A DNA stretch of 60,465 nt, from the NCBI GenBank assembly GCA_015055665.1, contig SVHX01000007.1, positions 1 to 60,465 of the forward strand. The letters run 5' to 3'. Position numbers and translations under genes: made by a program. Positions 35,154 to 42,471 of the stretch are shown one piece after another. Source of the stretch: Clostridiales bacterium (GTDB taxonomy: Bacteria > Bacillota > Clostridia > Christensenellales > UBA1242). Position 1 is the stretch's first letter; each line of letters opens with the position of its first letter. Below the pieces are notes generated by a model, which ran no database searches, was not told where the DNA came from, and worked only from the letters and a program-made list of their open reading frames with translations.

Positions 35154-36038
35154 ATGCAAAAATTTTTCTCATATTTCTTTGGGCAAAACACCGAAAAAGA
35201 ATTTGGCTATTTTTCACTTGCTCATATAGCGCCAATAATAGTCATGATAGGAATTATCGCCCTTATTATTAAATTCAGAAATAAGATAAAAGGTTACAAA
35301 CACGAAGACAGAATAAGGCTCGCTCTAGCTTTTACACTAATTATCACCGAAATGGCGTATTTTTGGAGATTGGTTGGTGTCGAAAGCCTAAACGCAAACC
35401 CAATCGATCACCTGCCTATCACTGTTTGTGGATGGGCAATTATATTCTGTGCCTTCCTAGTACTTACCAAAAATCAAACACTACTAGATATAGTATACTT
35501 CTGGGTTCTCGCTGGTAGCATCTTTGGAATACTAACACCTACAAAAATTATGTTTACAGGACCAACAAGATTTAGATACTATCAATTCTGGTTAGAACAC
35601 ACACTGGGATATATTACCATTGCATACATGATTTTTGTACACGGTATGCGTCCTAATATCAAGTCTATTTTCAAATCATACGGATGTCTGCTTATTCTAG
35701 GTGTAATAGCAATTATTGCCAATAATATGTTACCGGGAGCCAACTATCTATTTATGGCAACAACAGAAGACTCTGCATCAATACTAGACATCCTACCTAA
35801 GAACTATGTTGTAAGAGTAATATTAATGGCGTTTATAATGGCTTGCCTATTCTTTGTAATGTATCTACCATGGCTAATTATGGACATCAAACGAAAAAAA
35901 CAAGCTCTTGCTAGCAATACCCCCGCCGAGCCATCACAAAAACCGATTGAAACAAATCAAGACCAACCAAGTGAAGATAAAAAGCTTAAATCCCCAAAAA
36001 CTACTAATAATAAAAAGAAACAAGCTACCAAAGATTAA
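35154..36038 (+). CDS. YwaF family integral membrane protein
   Basis: A 294-residue protein with about seven membrane helices and a charged cytoplasmic tail (residues 245-294, Lys/Pro/Asn-rich). The segments YFSLAHIAPII, NPIDHLPITVCGW and the FWLEHTLGYITIAYMI region match the YwaF/TIGR02206 family, distantly related to TMEM164. The tail is longer than usual. The biochemical role in bacteria is unknown. AAAGGAA precedes the ATG. Confidence 0.82.
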   Translation: MQKFFSYFFGQNTEKEFGYFSLAHIAPIIVMIGIIALIIKFRNKIKGYKHEDRIRLALAFTLIITEMAYFWRLVGVESLNANPIDHLPITVCGWAIIFCAFLVLTKNQTLLDIVYFWVLAGSIFGILTPTKIMFTGPTRFRYYQFWLEHTLGYITIAYMIFVHGMRPNIKSIFKSYGCLLILGVIAIIANNMLPGANYLFMATTEDSASILDILPKNYVVRVILMAFIMACLFFVMYLPWLIMDIKRKKQALASNTPAEPSQKPIETNQDQPSEDKKLKSPKTTNNKKKQATKD

Positions 36039-36055
36039 TTTCTTTGGTAGCTTTT
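36022..36055 (+). terminator. Terminator of the YwaF-like gene
   Basis: A 12-bp perfect stem AAGCTACCAAAG/CTTTGGTAGCTT that starts inside the stop region and ends in a short T run. Confidence 0.85.
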
Positions 36056-36073
36056 AGTTAAATATCAATATAT

Positions 36074-36535
36074 TTAGATTGTCATATACCTCTCATCATC
36101 TTCAGTTGTAAATGCACCATTTTCAAGTAACAAATCATATACTTCATACCAACCTAGGAGTTTAGCAAATCCTATTGGAGAAACTCCAATAATCCCAACT
36201 ATTCCTAAGTCTACATCAGCACCCATTTCTATTAGATACTTAATGACGTCATATCTTAACTGACTCATAATTTCTGGATACTCAGTTGTTGTTTCACTAC
36301 CAATCAACACAGACATAATAGCCGAATAATCAGACAAATATTCATCTAGCGGAACATTATATTCATGCACATATACATTAATTCGATCTTTGACAAACGA
36401 CAAATATTCTTTGTATTTGAATTTCTTACCTTTCTTCGCGATATTTTCATCAAGCATAGCACAACTATTAATAAGAACACCCTCAAGTGCCCTAGCCTTC
36501 CTGTTCTTAAACTCCAATGAATCTGTATAATTCAT
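36074..36535 (-). CDS. Small ankyrin-repeat protein
   Basis: A 153-residue soluble protein. The C-terminal half shows two ankyrin-like repeats: YDVIKYLIEMGADVD and then GVSPIGFAKLLGWYEVYDLLLENGA, with the helix-turn-helix-loop spacing. The N-terminal half is helical and unassigned. Ankyrin repeats mediate protein contacts; the partner is unknown. It is isolated, next to the tRNA cluster. Confidence 0.72.
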   Translation of the reverse strand: MNYTDSLEFKNRKARALEGVLINSCAMLDENIAKKGKKFKYKEYLSFVKDRINVYVHEYNVPLDEYLSDYSAIMSVLIGSETTTEYPEIMSQLRYDVIKYLIEMGADVDLGIVGIIGVSPIGFAKLLGWYEVYDLLLENGAFTTEDDERYMTI

Positions 36536-36708
36536 ATTACCCTCCGTAACCTTTATTACATAAACATCTTAACATATCTCGTCCTAAATTTCAATACCCA
36601 ATTGTAAAAAACTTATGTTTTGTAGGATTTTTTGCTAAAACGCTCGATTTAAACATTGTTGTTCTAAACGAAAATTACAAAAAAATAAAAAATATTTGCA
36701 AAAAAATG

Positions 36709-36737
36709 TTGACAATAATCTCGAGTAATGTTATTAT
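36709..36737 (+). promoter_or_regulatory. Promoter of the six-tRNA cluster
   Basis: TTGACA (36709-36714), 17-nt spacer, TATTAT (36732-36737). The region before it is strongly A/T-rich, like an UP element. Confidence 0.85.
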
Positions 36738-36772
36738 TATAATGCGTTTTGCGCAAGTGATTAATTGTTGTG

Positions 36773-36846
36773 CGGGTGTAGCTCAATGGTAGAGCCCCAG
36801 CCTTCCAAGCTGGTTGCGTGGGTCCGATTCCCATCACCCGCTCCAT
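36773..36846 (+). tRNA. tRNA-Gly (TCC)
   Basis: Acceptor GCGGGTG with CACCCGC, loop CTTCCAA with anticodon TCC, U73, CCA encoded. Confidence 0.96.
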
Positions 36847-36871
36847 TAATTTATTTACATGGAGACATGTG

Positions 36872-36948
36872 CACCAGTAGCTCAGCTGGATAGAGCACCG
36901 CCCTTCTAAGGCGGGTGTCAGGGGTTCGAATCCCTTCTGGTGTACCAC
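36872..36948 (+). tRNA. tRNA-Arg (TCT)
   Basis: Acceptor GCACCAG with CTGGTGT (G1-U72 wobble), anticodon stem CCGCC/GGCGG, loop CTTCTAA with anticodon TCT, A73, CCA encoded. Confidence 0.95.
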
Positions 36949-36951
36949 ATG

Positions 36952-37028
36952 GTGGATATAGTTCAGTTGGTAGAGCGCCAGATTGTGGCTCTGGAAGTCG
37001 TGGGTTCGAGTCCCACTATTCACCCCAT
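36952..37028 (+). tRNA. tRNA-His (GTG)
   Basis: Loop TTGTGGC with anticodon GTG. The extra 5' G at 36952 pairs with C73 at 37025, the histidine identity pair. CCA is encoded. Confidence 0.96.
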
Positions 37029-37044
37029 TATTATTTTAATTGTT

Positions 37045-37119
37045 GGGGTATAGCCAAGTGGTAAGGCACGAGACTTTGACTCTCGCATCCGTAGGTTCAA
37101 ATCCTGCTACCCCAGCCAT
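37045..37119 (+). tRNA. tRNA-Gln (TTG)
   Basis: Acceptor TGGGGTA with TACCCCA, loop CTTTGAC with anticodon TTG, G73, CCA encoded. Confidence 0.96.
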
Positions 37120-37147
37120 TTTACTAACTTAGCTATATTACACACAC

Positions 37148-37223
37148 GGCCTATTAGCTCAGTCGGTAGAGCACATGACTTTTAATCATGGTGTCCCGCG
37201 TTCGAATCGCGGATAGGTCACCA
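37148..37223 (+). tRNA. tRNA-Lys (TTT)
   Basis: Acceptor GGCCTAT with ATAGGTC, loop CTTTTAA with anticodon TTT, A73, CCA encoded. It complements the CTT isoacceptor at 29998. Confidence 0.96.
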
Positions 37224-37232
37224 CCTTTATAT

Positions 37233-37315
37233 GCGGATGTGGCGAAATTGGCAGACGCACCAGACTTAGGATCTGGCGGGAAACCATGGGGGTTCAAGTC
37301 CTCTCATCCGCACCA
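37233..37315 (+). tRNA. tRNA-Leu (TAG)
   Basis: A class II tRNA: acceptor GCGGATG with CATCCGC, loop CTTAGGA with anticodon TAG, short variable arm, T-arm with loop TTCAAGT, A73, CCA encoded. It is last in the cluster and anchors the cargo island that follows. Confidence 0.96.
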
Positions 37316-37322
37316 AAAAAGA

Positions 37323-37348
37323 AACGAACATAATGTTCGTTTTTTTTT
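37323..37348 (+). terminator. Terminator of the tRNA cluster
   Basis: AACGAACA-taa-TGTTCGTT followed by a long T run. Confidence 0.92.
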
Positions 37349-37498
37349 GCTATAGGATGAGAGGTTGCGTGCAAGTGCACGCTATTTCTTTTAGAAATCC
37401 ACTTGAACCTGTATTCCTCGCTTGCCGATACAAGCATCTTCACTCGGAAATATATTCGCTCCGCTCATATAGGCAATTCCTCTCACCCGCACCAAACA
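37349..37498 (+). repeat. tRNA-Leu-derived hairpin element
   Basis: Positions 37355-37364 and 37401-37409 join to an exact reverse complement of the tRNA-Leu T-arm and acceptor part. They are split by a 36-nt insert with two hairpins: GCGTGC/GCACGC at 37367-37382 and ATTTC/GAAAT at 37384-37398. A direct, slightly changed copy of the tRNA tail (CCTCTCACCCGCACCA) ends the element at 37495. The last 57 nt of the element (37434-37490) recur at 38483-38539 after the first cargo gene. They share the CGCTCCGCT motif with the Lys and Ile elements. Confidence 0.78.
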
Positions 37499-37519
37499 AG
37501 CGAACTTCAGTTCGCTTTT
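37499..37519 (+). terminator. Terminator after the second tRNA-Leu tail
   Basis: AGCGAAC-ttca-GTTCGCT then TTT. It is placed like the first terminator relative to the tRNA tail but differs in sequence. Confidence 0.75.
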
Positions 37520-37551
37520 GGGGTTATACTCACCTACTTTATTTTTCGGTA

Positions 37552-37580
37552 TTGACAAATCAAGTATATTGTGCTACATT
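37552..37580 (+). promoter_or_regulatory. Promoter of the first cargo gene, probably leaderless
   Basis: TTGACA (37552-37557), 17-nt spacer, TACATT (37575-37580). The ATG follows only 6 nt after the -10 box, so transcription would start at or next to the start codon. Confidence 0.75.
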
Positions 37581-37586
37581 AAAATT

Positions 37587-38417
37587 ATGAAACTAAAAGA
37601 AAAGTATGAAAAATTAATAGACGATTACTGTAACAAAAAAGGAATCTTCGCTAGCGAGTACGAAAAGCAGATGAAAAAAGCCTGCAAACTAGGCTCTATA
37701 AAATTTTACGATAAACAAAATTACGACTCGCACATGAAACTGCTTTTCCACAACACCGATAAGCCTGAAGTATTTGATAAAGACTTTATCACCACCCTTC
37801 CAGACTATAGATTTCTAGGGATACCAATTAAACGACTCATCCAAAACGACTGTTCTAATGGTTATTGTTATTCTATAGTACTAGCATTAAGCTTGTGCTT
37901 TGACAATTTCCAAATTGTTACCGCCAATTTAGATAACTATGCTCAGTATTACCGTAACCATGGCCACAATACCGATTACAAACACTGTTTTCTACTGCTC
38001 CCCAATGACATTGTTATTGACACAACATTTGGAATAACTTGCCTCCTCGGAACATATAGAAAAATCTTCTCTCCTTCTAATTTGAGATATATATCTAGCG
38101 ATGAATTAAAAGATCGCGAGATTTACCAGTATATACAATCTCTAAAAAACACAACGTATGACGAAATCTTCCCTCAGTTTTCAAACAAGAAATTAGCTGA
38201 AGCTATGGATACGGATGAATACTGGGATTTCTTTTTAGACTGGCAAAATAAAAATCTTGAATACAAAAATCCCACAAACCAACATATGGAAGATTACTTC
38301 ACAAAGCATATTAGCAGAACGTCTAATCCGCATTGCCTTTGGAATTGGATGACCTCTATCCAATATCACCCTAGTCTGAAAACATTAAATTTTGAATCTT
38401 CTAACCCAGAATTATAA
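37587..38417 (+). CDS. Cargo protein 1: possible papain/transglutaminase-like Cys-His-Asp protein
   Basis: A 276-residue soluble protein of no family I can name. C94 in NDCSNGYCYS, H133 in YKHCFLLLP and D145 in DIVIDTTFG have the order and setting of a papain-like or transglutaminase-like triad (Cys at a helix start, His and Asp on following strands). This is inference from spacing only. No signal peptide or membrane segment. I start at ATG 37587, seven bases after the -10 box, with no Shine-Dalgarno; frames above it overlap the promoter. The gene lies between two 57-bp direct repeats. Confidence 0.7.
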   Translation: MKLKEKYEKLIDDYCNKKGIFASEYEKQMKKACKLGSIKFYDKQNYDSHMKLLFHNTDKPEVFDKDFITTLPDYRFLGIPIKRLIQNDCSNGYCYSIVLALSLCFDNFQIVTANLDNYAQYYRNHGHNTDYKHCFLLLPNDIVIDTTFGITCLLGTYRKIFSPSNLRYISSDELKDREIYQYIQSLKNTTYDEIFPQFSNKKLAEAMDTDEYWDFFLDWQNKNLEYKNPTNQHMEDYFTKHISRTSNPHCLWNWMTSIQYHPSLKTLNFESSNPEL

Positions 38418-38433
38418 TACTAAACACAAACAT

Positions 38434-38460
38434 AAAAGCGAGCTATGTGCCCGCTTTTTC
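38434..38460 (+). terminator. Terminator of cargo gene 1
   Basis: AAAGCG-GC pairs with GC-CGCTTT and a T run follows, 17 nt after the stop codon. Confidence 0.7.
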
Positions 38461-38482
38461 TAATCTCATCAACTATACAAAC

Positions 38483-38539
38483 GCATCTTCGCTCGGAAAT
38501 ATATTCGCTCCGCTCATATAGGCAATTCCTCTCATCCGC
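38483..38539 (+). repeat. Direct repeat of the tRNA-Leu element end
   Basis: A 57-bp segment with two differences from 37434-37490. It ends in CTCTCATCCGC, the true tRNA-Leu tail sequence, without the CCA. The pair brackets cargo gene 1. The following 70 nt to 38608 hold no gene; they include GTTCGAAT, which resembles a T-loop. Confidence 0.85.
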
Positions 38540-38608
38540 GTCATCAACACCACCACCTCACCTAACTGTCACTACAAGTATCTCGTTCGAATTTATGTTC
38601 CCCACGCC

Positions 38609-38657
38609 CTTGAGGAGCAAAACTAGCTTTAAGCGATTTGCTTAGAGCTTTTGTTTT
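38609..38657 (+). repeat. Hairpin repeat before cargo gene 2
   Basis: The first 41 bases differ at one position from 39511-39551. The core is an inverted repeat (AGCTTTAAGC with GCTTAGAGCT) followed by T-rich sequence, so it could terminate upstream transcription. Here the stem is less perfect than in the second copy. Confidence 0.8.
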
Positions 38658-38685
38658 ATTTTTTTTAAAAAGTATTTTGATAATA

Positions 38686-38714
38686 TTGACTTTTAAGTGT
38701 ATTTCATATATACT
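38686..38714 (+). promoter_or_regulatory. Promoter of cargo gene 2
   Basis: TTGACT (38686-38691), 17-nt spacer, TATACT (38709-38714), 20 nt before the ATG. Confidence 0.8.
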
Positions 38715-38734
38715 AATCTCAATAGGAGTAAGTT

Positions 38735-39352
38735 ATGTATAGTTTTAAAAGAAGTGTAGTAGATGAGAATTGGTCAGAATCTAAAAAAGATAGACACGTG
38801 AAATATGAAGCATATGAATGTTTATTATATGTTGAACAAATGCTAGAAGAAATACGAAAAATATTTCAAGTTCAATTAGAAAAGTCGGGAAATGATGTTA
38901 GAACGATTGCAGTTGAAGAGATAATTAGTTACTTGTTAACTAATAAAATCGAGAGACATAGAGGTCGTAATGACGACATGTTTATTGTTTCAGATTCTTA
39001 TTATGCTGAAAGTTTAATAACTATCGCACAGATTATAGAGGCAATCAATAATAATAAACAAGATGAATTGTCTAATATTTTAAATAATTTGCCTTGGGGT
39101 ACTTCAAACACAGGAGATCAATTAGCATGGAATACAACCATGTTCTCATATTGGATTTTATCTGATGAGTCAAGAAATCTGTTTGGTGATATTTTTAAAA
39201 AATATTTTCGTGAAAAATCATTTGCAAAAGAAGAAGATCAAATTCAACAAAATGTTTCTGATATTGAAAATTATACAACTCTTCCGATTTTGATGAAACA
39301 TAATCAAGCAGAAAGAGAAAGATATTGTCAAGACGATAATTTGCCAAATTAA
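38735..39352 (+). CDS. Cargo protein 2: orphan helical protein
   Basis: A 205-residue soluble, mostly helical, charged protein that I do not recognise. It has no membrane segment, signal or metal motif. Notable segments are a basic, Glu-rich first half and GTSNTGDQLAWNTTMFSYWIL in the middle. AGGAG lies before the ATG and a good promoter sits 20 nt upstream. Base composition is more A/T-rich than the housekeeping genes, which fits transfer. It lies between two copies of a 41-bp hairpin repeat. Confidence 0.65.
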   Translation: MYSFKRSVVDENWSESKKDRHVKYEAYECLLYVEQMLEEIRKIFQVQLEKSGNDVRTIAVEEIISYLLTNKIERHRGRNDDMFIVSDSYYAESLITIAQIIEAINNNKQDELSNILNNLPWGTSNTGDQLAWNTTMFSYWILSDESRNLFGDIFKKYFREKSFAKEEDQIQQNVSDIENYTTLPILMKHNQAERERYCQDDNLPN

Positions 39353-39374
39353 AAACCTTAACTTTTCACCCCTT

Positions 39375-39505
39375 ACATTCTCAAAATTTATAAAATTTGT
39401 GAGTTTTCACACTTGTAAAGTTTAATGATTTGAATTGTAAAAAATGGCTACAAATAAACATTAAATGATAATTGCATAACATTTGTGATGCGGATGTGAG
39501 ACAAA
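39375..39505 (+). repeat. 3' flank shared by cargo genes 2 and 3
   Basis: This segment aligns, with gaps, to 40820-40917. Common blocks are CACTTGTAAAG/GGTT, AATTGTAAAAAA, AATTG-ATAA and a final GCGG...CAAAACG. Position 39490 begins GCGGATGTG, the same nine bases as the 5' end of tRNA-Leu. No gene is seen in it. Confidence 0.55.
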
Positions 39506-39510
39506 ACGGT

Positions 39511-39560
39511 CTTGAGGAGCAAAACTAGCTCTAAGCGATTTGCTTAGAGCTAGTTTATTT
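39511..39560 (+). repeat. Hairpin repeat before cargo gene 3
   Basis: Second copy of the 38609 repeat. Here the stem is perfect over 15 bp (39522-39536 with 39542-39556) around a 5-nt loop and is followed by T-rich sequence, so it is also a likely terminator of cargo gene 2. Confidence 0.85.
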
Positions 39561-39617
39561 TGTTTGGAAAATAACAAACTTATGATAATATAAGATAAAG
39601 TAAAGGAGAACATTTTT

Positions 39618-40757
39618 ATGATTAAGGAAACACAATATTGTCAATTGGAATTGACAAAAATGTTTGATGATCTTCTGTCATATTGGGAGAATCATCCAAA
39701 AGAAACATTTATAGATTGTTATAAGATAATAAGAGAAAAATATAATTATATTGAATATCAAATAGATGATTTAGAAAATGAAAATGATTTATTTACAGCA
39801 AAATTGCAAACAGATTTAAATTTAGTACTAGCACCTATTATATCTCAATCTTTTTGTTATGGATATGAATCAATACGAAGAAATTATGACCAAACTTTTA
39901 GTGATGAGCGTAATGATAAAAATAGAATTATAAATCTAAAAAATAATGCGATTTCTGGCGACAGATTAAATTATGATCAAATTTTAGATATTATACGTCA
40001 AGCAATTGCCCATAATCCAGAAAGTATTCCAAACTATTACTATGACATTGATAATTTTGTAATAAAATTCAAAATCAATAAATACAATTCAATTATAACT
40101 TTAAGCAACAATCAATTACTAGAATTCTTGGTTTTATTCATTAAAAACATGAAAGAACATAGATATAAATATTTAGAATCTATAAATCTGGCAGATTATT
40201 TAACAAACGAAATAGATGATATACAGAAAATAATTATTAATGAATTACCAACACTCTTAAACATCTCAAAAATAAAAAATCTAAGTCATTATTTTCCATT
40301 TAAACAACAATCTCCAAACAATTTGTGTAGACTATTAGATTTACAAACATTTCTGAGAAATGCTTACTCTTCTAAAAATTTATCATTTGAAGATTTTTTA
40401 AAATCTGAAAAGTTAAAGAATATTTATCAAACTAGTTTAGATTTTAAATTCGACATCCTAAACACATTAAAATTAAGTGTTATTTTTCAAACGTTTACCA
40501 GTTTAAACATAGATACAATCATTAAAAATTCCAATATTGGTGACAATAATTTACAATTGAAACGAATTAGAAATTCACTTATTCATGGAACATACTATAC
40601 TGAATATAATGAGGGGTTATATTTCCATGATACCCCAGACAAAACAAAATCTGAGGTAAATTTAGAAGAAATTAGCAGATCAACAATAACTGAAATGTTA
40701 CAATTGTGTGAAAACTTAGAAGAATTATTATTTGCTGATTCATTGGCTACAACATAA
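39618..40757 (+). CDS. Cargo protein 3: double-HEPN-like protein
   Basis: A 379-residue helical protein, A/T-rich in codon use. It carries two RxxxxH motifs: R127-H132 in IIRQAIAHNPE and R318-H323 in RIRNSLIHGTY. Both have the hydrophobic and small residues typical of the HEPN active-site helix. HEPN proteins are metal-independent RNases common in toxin-antitoxin and anti-phage systems. Two such motifs in one chain suggest a fused dimer; this is inference from motif and context. No nucleotidyltransferase antitoxin (MNT) gene is adjacent. AAAGGAG lies before the ATG. Confidence 0.65.
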   Translation: MIKETQYCQLELTKMFDDLLSYWENHPKETFIDCYKIIREKYNYIEYQIDDLENENDLFTAKLQTDLNLVLAPIISQSFCYGYESIRRNYDQTFSDERNDKNRIINLKNNAISGDRLNYDQILDIIRQAIAHNPESIPNYYYDIDNFVIKFKINKYNSIITLSNNQLLEFLVLFIKNMKEHRYKYLESINLADYLTNEIDDIQKIIINELPTLLNISKIKNLSHYFPFKQQSPNNLCRLLDLQTFLRNAYSSKNLSFEDFLKSEKLKNIYQTSLDFKFDILNTLKLSVIFQTFTSLNIDTIIKNSNIGDNNLQLKRIRNSLIHGTYYTEYNEGLYFHDTPDKTKSEVNLEEISRSTITEMLQLCENLEELLFADSLATT

Positions 40758-40819
40758 GCCTATAAGATAATATTAATTTTGTAACCTTTCATCATTTAAA
40801 TAATCAAAATTCACAAAAC

Positions 40820-40917
40820 ATGCACCCCTACACTTGTAAGGTTAGAGTTGTAAAAAACCAAAAACTAATTAATAACAATTGAATAATACTTTTGTTGCAA
40901 ATATGCGGCAAAACGAG
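40820..40917 (+). repeat. 3' flank of cargo gene 3
   Basis: A decayed counterpart of 39375-39505, ending GCGGCAAAACG. It marks the outer end of the tRNA-Leu island; the next gene is a conserved chromosomal phosphodiesterase. Confidence 0.5.
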
Positions 40918-40948
40918 CATATGGTATAATATAAATATTCAACTATTC

Positions 40949-41410
40949 TCACACAAACGCATCCTCGCTTGTTACCCCATCTTCTGTAATATTTAGATAT
41001 AGATAATGACTCTCACCTCTATCATTTTTCTTAAATGTTCCAGGATTAACAAAATATATCCCTCCGATATTATCTATCTGTTGCCTATGCGTATGACCAT
41101 AAAAGACAATATCTACTCCAATTGTTCTTGCATAATCATAGAGAATACCAAGCCCCGACTTCACCCCATACCTATTACCGTGAGTAATAAGTATTTTTTT
41201 GCCACAAAGAGTGATAATTTTTTCATTAGGCTCACCACCAAAGTAATCGCAATTGCCCGACACTGCGTACACCTGTGATACATAAGAGTACAGCCCCAAA
41301 TCGTTTATACCATCCCCCATATGGAAGAAATAATCATAATCCCCCTTCTCAAGAACAGTTTCCAGCTTACCCCTATTACCATGACTATCGCTTACTAAAC
41401 AAAAACGCAT
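40949..41410 (-). CDS. YfcE/MJ0936-type metallophosphodiesterase
   Basis: A 153-residue calcineurin-like phosphoesterase. All metal-binding blocks are present: DSHG (residues 8-11), GDG, GNCD, THG and GHTH. The short length and layout match the YfcE/MJ0936 family, which cleaves phosphodiesters in vitro; the physiological substrate is not settled. AGAGGG lies before the ATG. Confidence 0.9.
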   Translation of the reverse strand: MRFCLVSDSHGNRGKLETVLEKGDYDYFFHMGDGINDLGLYSYVSQVYAVSGNCDYFGGEPNEKIITLCGKKILITHGNRYGVKSGLGILYDYARTIGVDIVFYGHTHRQQIDNIGGIYFVNPGTFKKNDRGESHYLYLNITEDGVTSEDAFV

Positions 41411-41426
41411 AAAACCCTCTAATCAA

Positions 41427-41455
41427 TTGACTTTTTGACAAATATATGATATACT
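41427..41455 (+). promoter_or_regulatory. Promoter of the gene at 41514
   Basis: TTGACT (41427-41432), 17-nt spacer, TATACT (41450-41455). It lies in the divergent region with the phosphodiesterase gene. Confidence 0.75.
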
Positions 41456-41513
41456 ATAATTAGTATTTAGTTTATCACAAAATGTATTAGAAAACAATTA
41501 TTAGAGGTACTTT

Positions 41514-42422
41514 ATGGCCGAATTAAACAGATTTCTTAATAACCTACGCAATTACGATACAGAATTTGCCGAATTTATGTCTTGCTGTCGACAAAAATAT
41601 AAAAATATTGGTGCTACAACACCAATTCCTAATCAAGCACTACCCACATTGTGCAACAACCTAGACAAAGAGGCGGAATTGATATTTAATAAATCCGCAT
41701 ATATAATACTTAATAAAATAAGAAAACTAGACAAAATGTTTGGGACAATAAGCCGAACTTACAACATACCACACACCCCTATTAAATTTGTTTGCACAGG
41801 ATATCGAGACAAAGATGGCGATATTGTTATTGACGATATCAAATGCCCAATCTATAATCATTTGCTTGAGAGGTTCAAATCTCAGATACAAATACAAGAA
41901 TATATCCATGATCACTACTCGGAGCTTTCCGACTTAAACAAATACATCAATTACGATGCTTACGAATTCCTAATGAATTGCACCGTTGGTACTCCACCAA
42001 TTGGTACACATGTTGTGAGCCTTATTGGACAAACTAGACCTCAGAATAATATCGGAGAGCTTATTAATTGTTGCAAAATGTCAGAACTTGCAGAGGCGAC
42101 AATGCCTAACGAACCTGTAACAGATAATATTATATCAGGAACACTGCTAATTACACCAGATACATTTGCAAAAAGCACAGATAGCAATACTGCTGATTCT
42201 TTAGTAAAAATACCCGGTAGTCTAGAGTGCACAATTATCTCTTACGCAAAAAGTCCTAACACATCAAAAACCGTTCCCGTTAGAATAGATAACATTGTTA
42301 AGTCGTGGGGATTCACCTTGGACGAACAACGCGAGCCAATAACAATTTCGCAATCTCCACAAGATCTAACAGGACTACCTAAAATGCCTAATTCAAGAAT
42401 TTTTGATGACCTATCAATGTAA
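41514..42422 (+). CDS. Hypothetical protein
   Basis: I do not recognise a family. The 302-residue protein is soluble, without signal or membrane segment. The first 160 residues look helical with several Cys (FMSCCRQKY, ALPTLCNN, DIKCPI). The second half has strands such as GTHVVSLIGQT, NIISGTLLITPDTF and GSLECTIISYA, which suggest a small beta domain. AGAGG precedes the ATG; the gene has its own promoter and terminator, so it is a monocistronic unit between the island and spoIVA. Confidence 0.65.
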   Translation: MAELNRFLNNLRNYDTEFAEFMSCCRQKYKNIGATTPIPNQALPTLCNNLDKEAELIFNKSAYIILNKIRKLDKMFGTISRTYNIPHTPIKFVCTGYRDKDGDIVIDDIKCPIYNHLLERFKSQIQIQEYIHDHYSELSDLNKYINYDAYEFLMNCTVGTPPIGTHVVSLIGQTRPQNNIGELINCCKMSELAEATMPNEPVTDNIISGTLLITPDTFAKSTDSNTADSLVKIPGSLECTIISYAKSPNTSKTVPVRIDNIVKSWGFTLDEQREPITISQSPQDLTGLPKMPNSRIFDDLSM

Positions 42423-42432
42423 TAAAAAATAT

Positions 42433-42465
42433 AAGACTACTATCTACACAATAGCAGTCTTTTTA
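42433..42465. terminator. Bidirectional terminator between the 41514 gene and spoIVA
   Basis: AAGACT-CTAT pairs with ATAG-AGTCTT (one mismatch), with T runs in both directions, between convergent genes. Confidence 0.85.
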
Positions 42466-42471
42466 TTTTGC

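Noticed and set aside
36664..37023. Minus-strand open frame across tRNA-Gly, tRNA-Arg and tRNA-His
   Set aside because: It lies antisense to three intact tRNAs; the apparent protein is translated tRNA sequence.
39490..39510. Second, degenerate tRNA-Leu gene starting GCGGATGTG
   Set aside because: Only nine bases match; no anticodon arm or T-arm follows. It is noted only as a possible relic.
38609..39560. CRISPR array
   Set aside because: The two 41-bp repeats flank a full gene, not spacers, and there are no cas genes. No short regularly spaced repeats were found anywhere in the window.
37349..40917. Integron with attC sites
   Set aside because: The repeats lack the GTTRRRY/RYYYAAC core pair, differ between cassettes, and no integron integrase is in the window. 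The cassette-like layout is kept as a finding without this label.
37233..40917. Prophage or conjugative element at tRNA-Leu
   Set aside because: No integrase, structural, replication or transfer gene is present between the tRNA and the conserved chromosomal genes after it.
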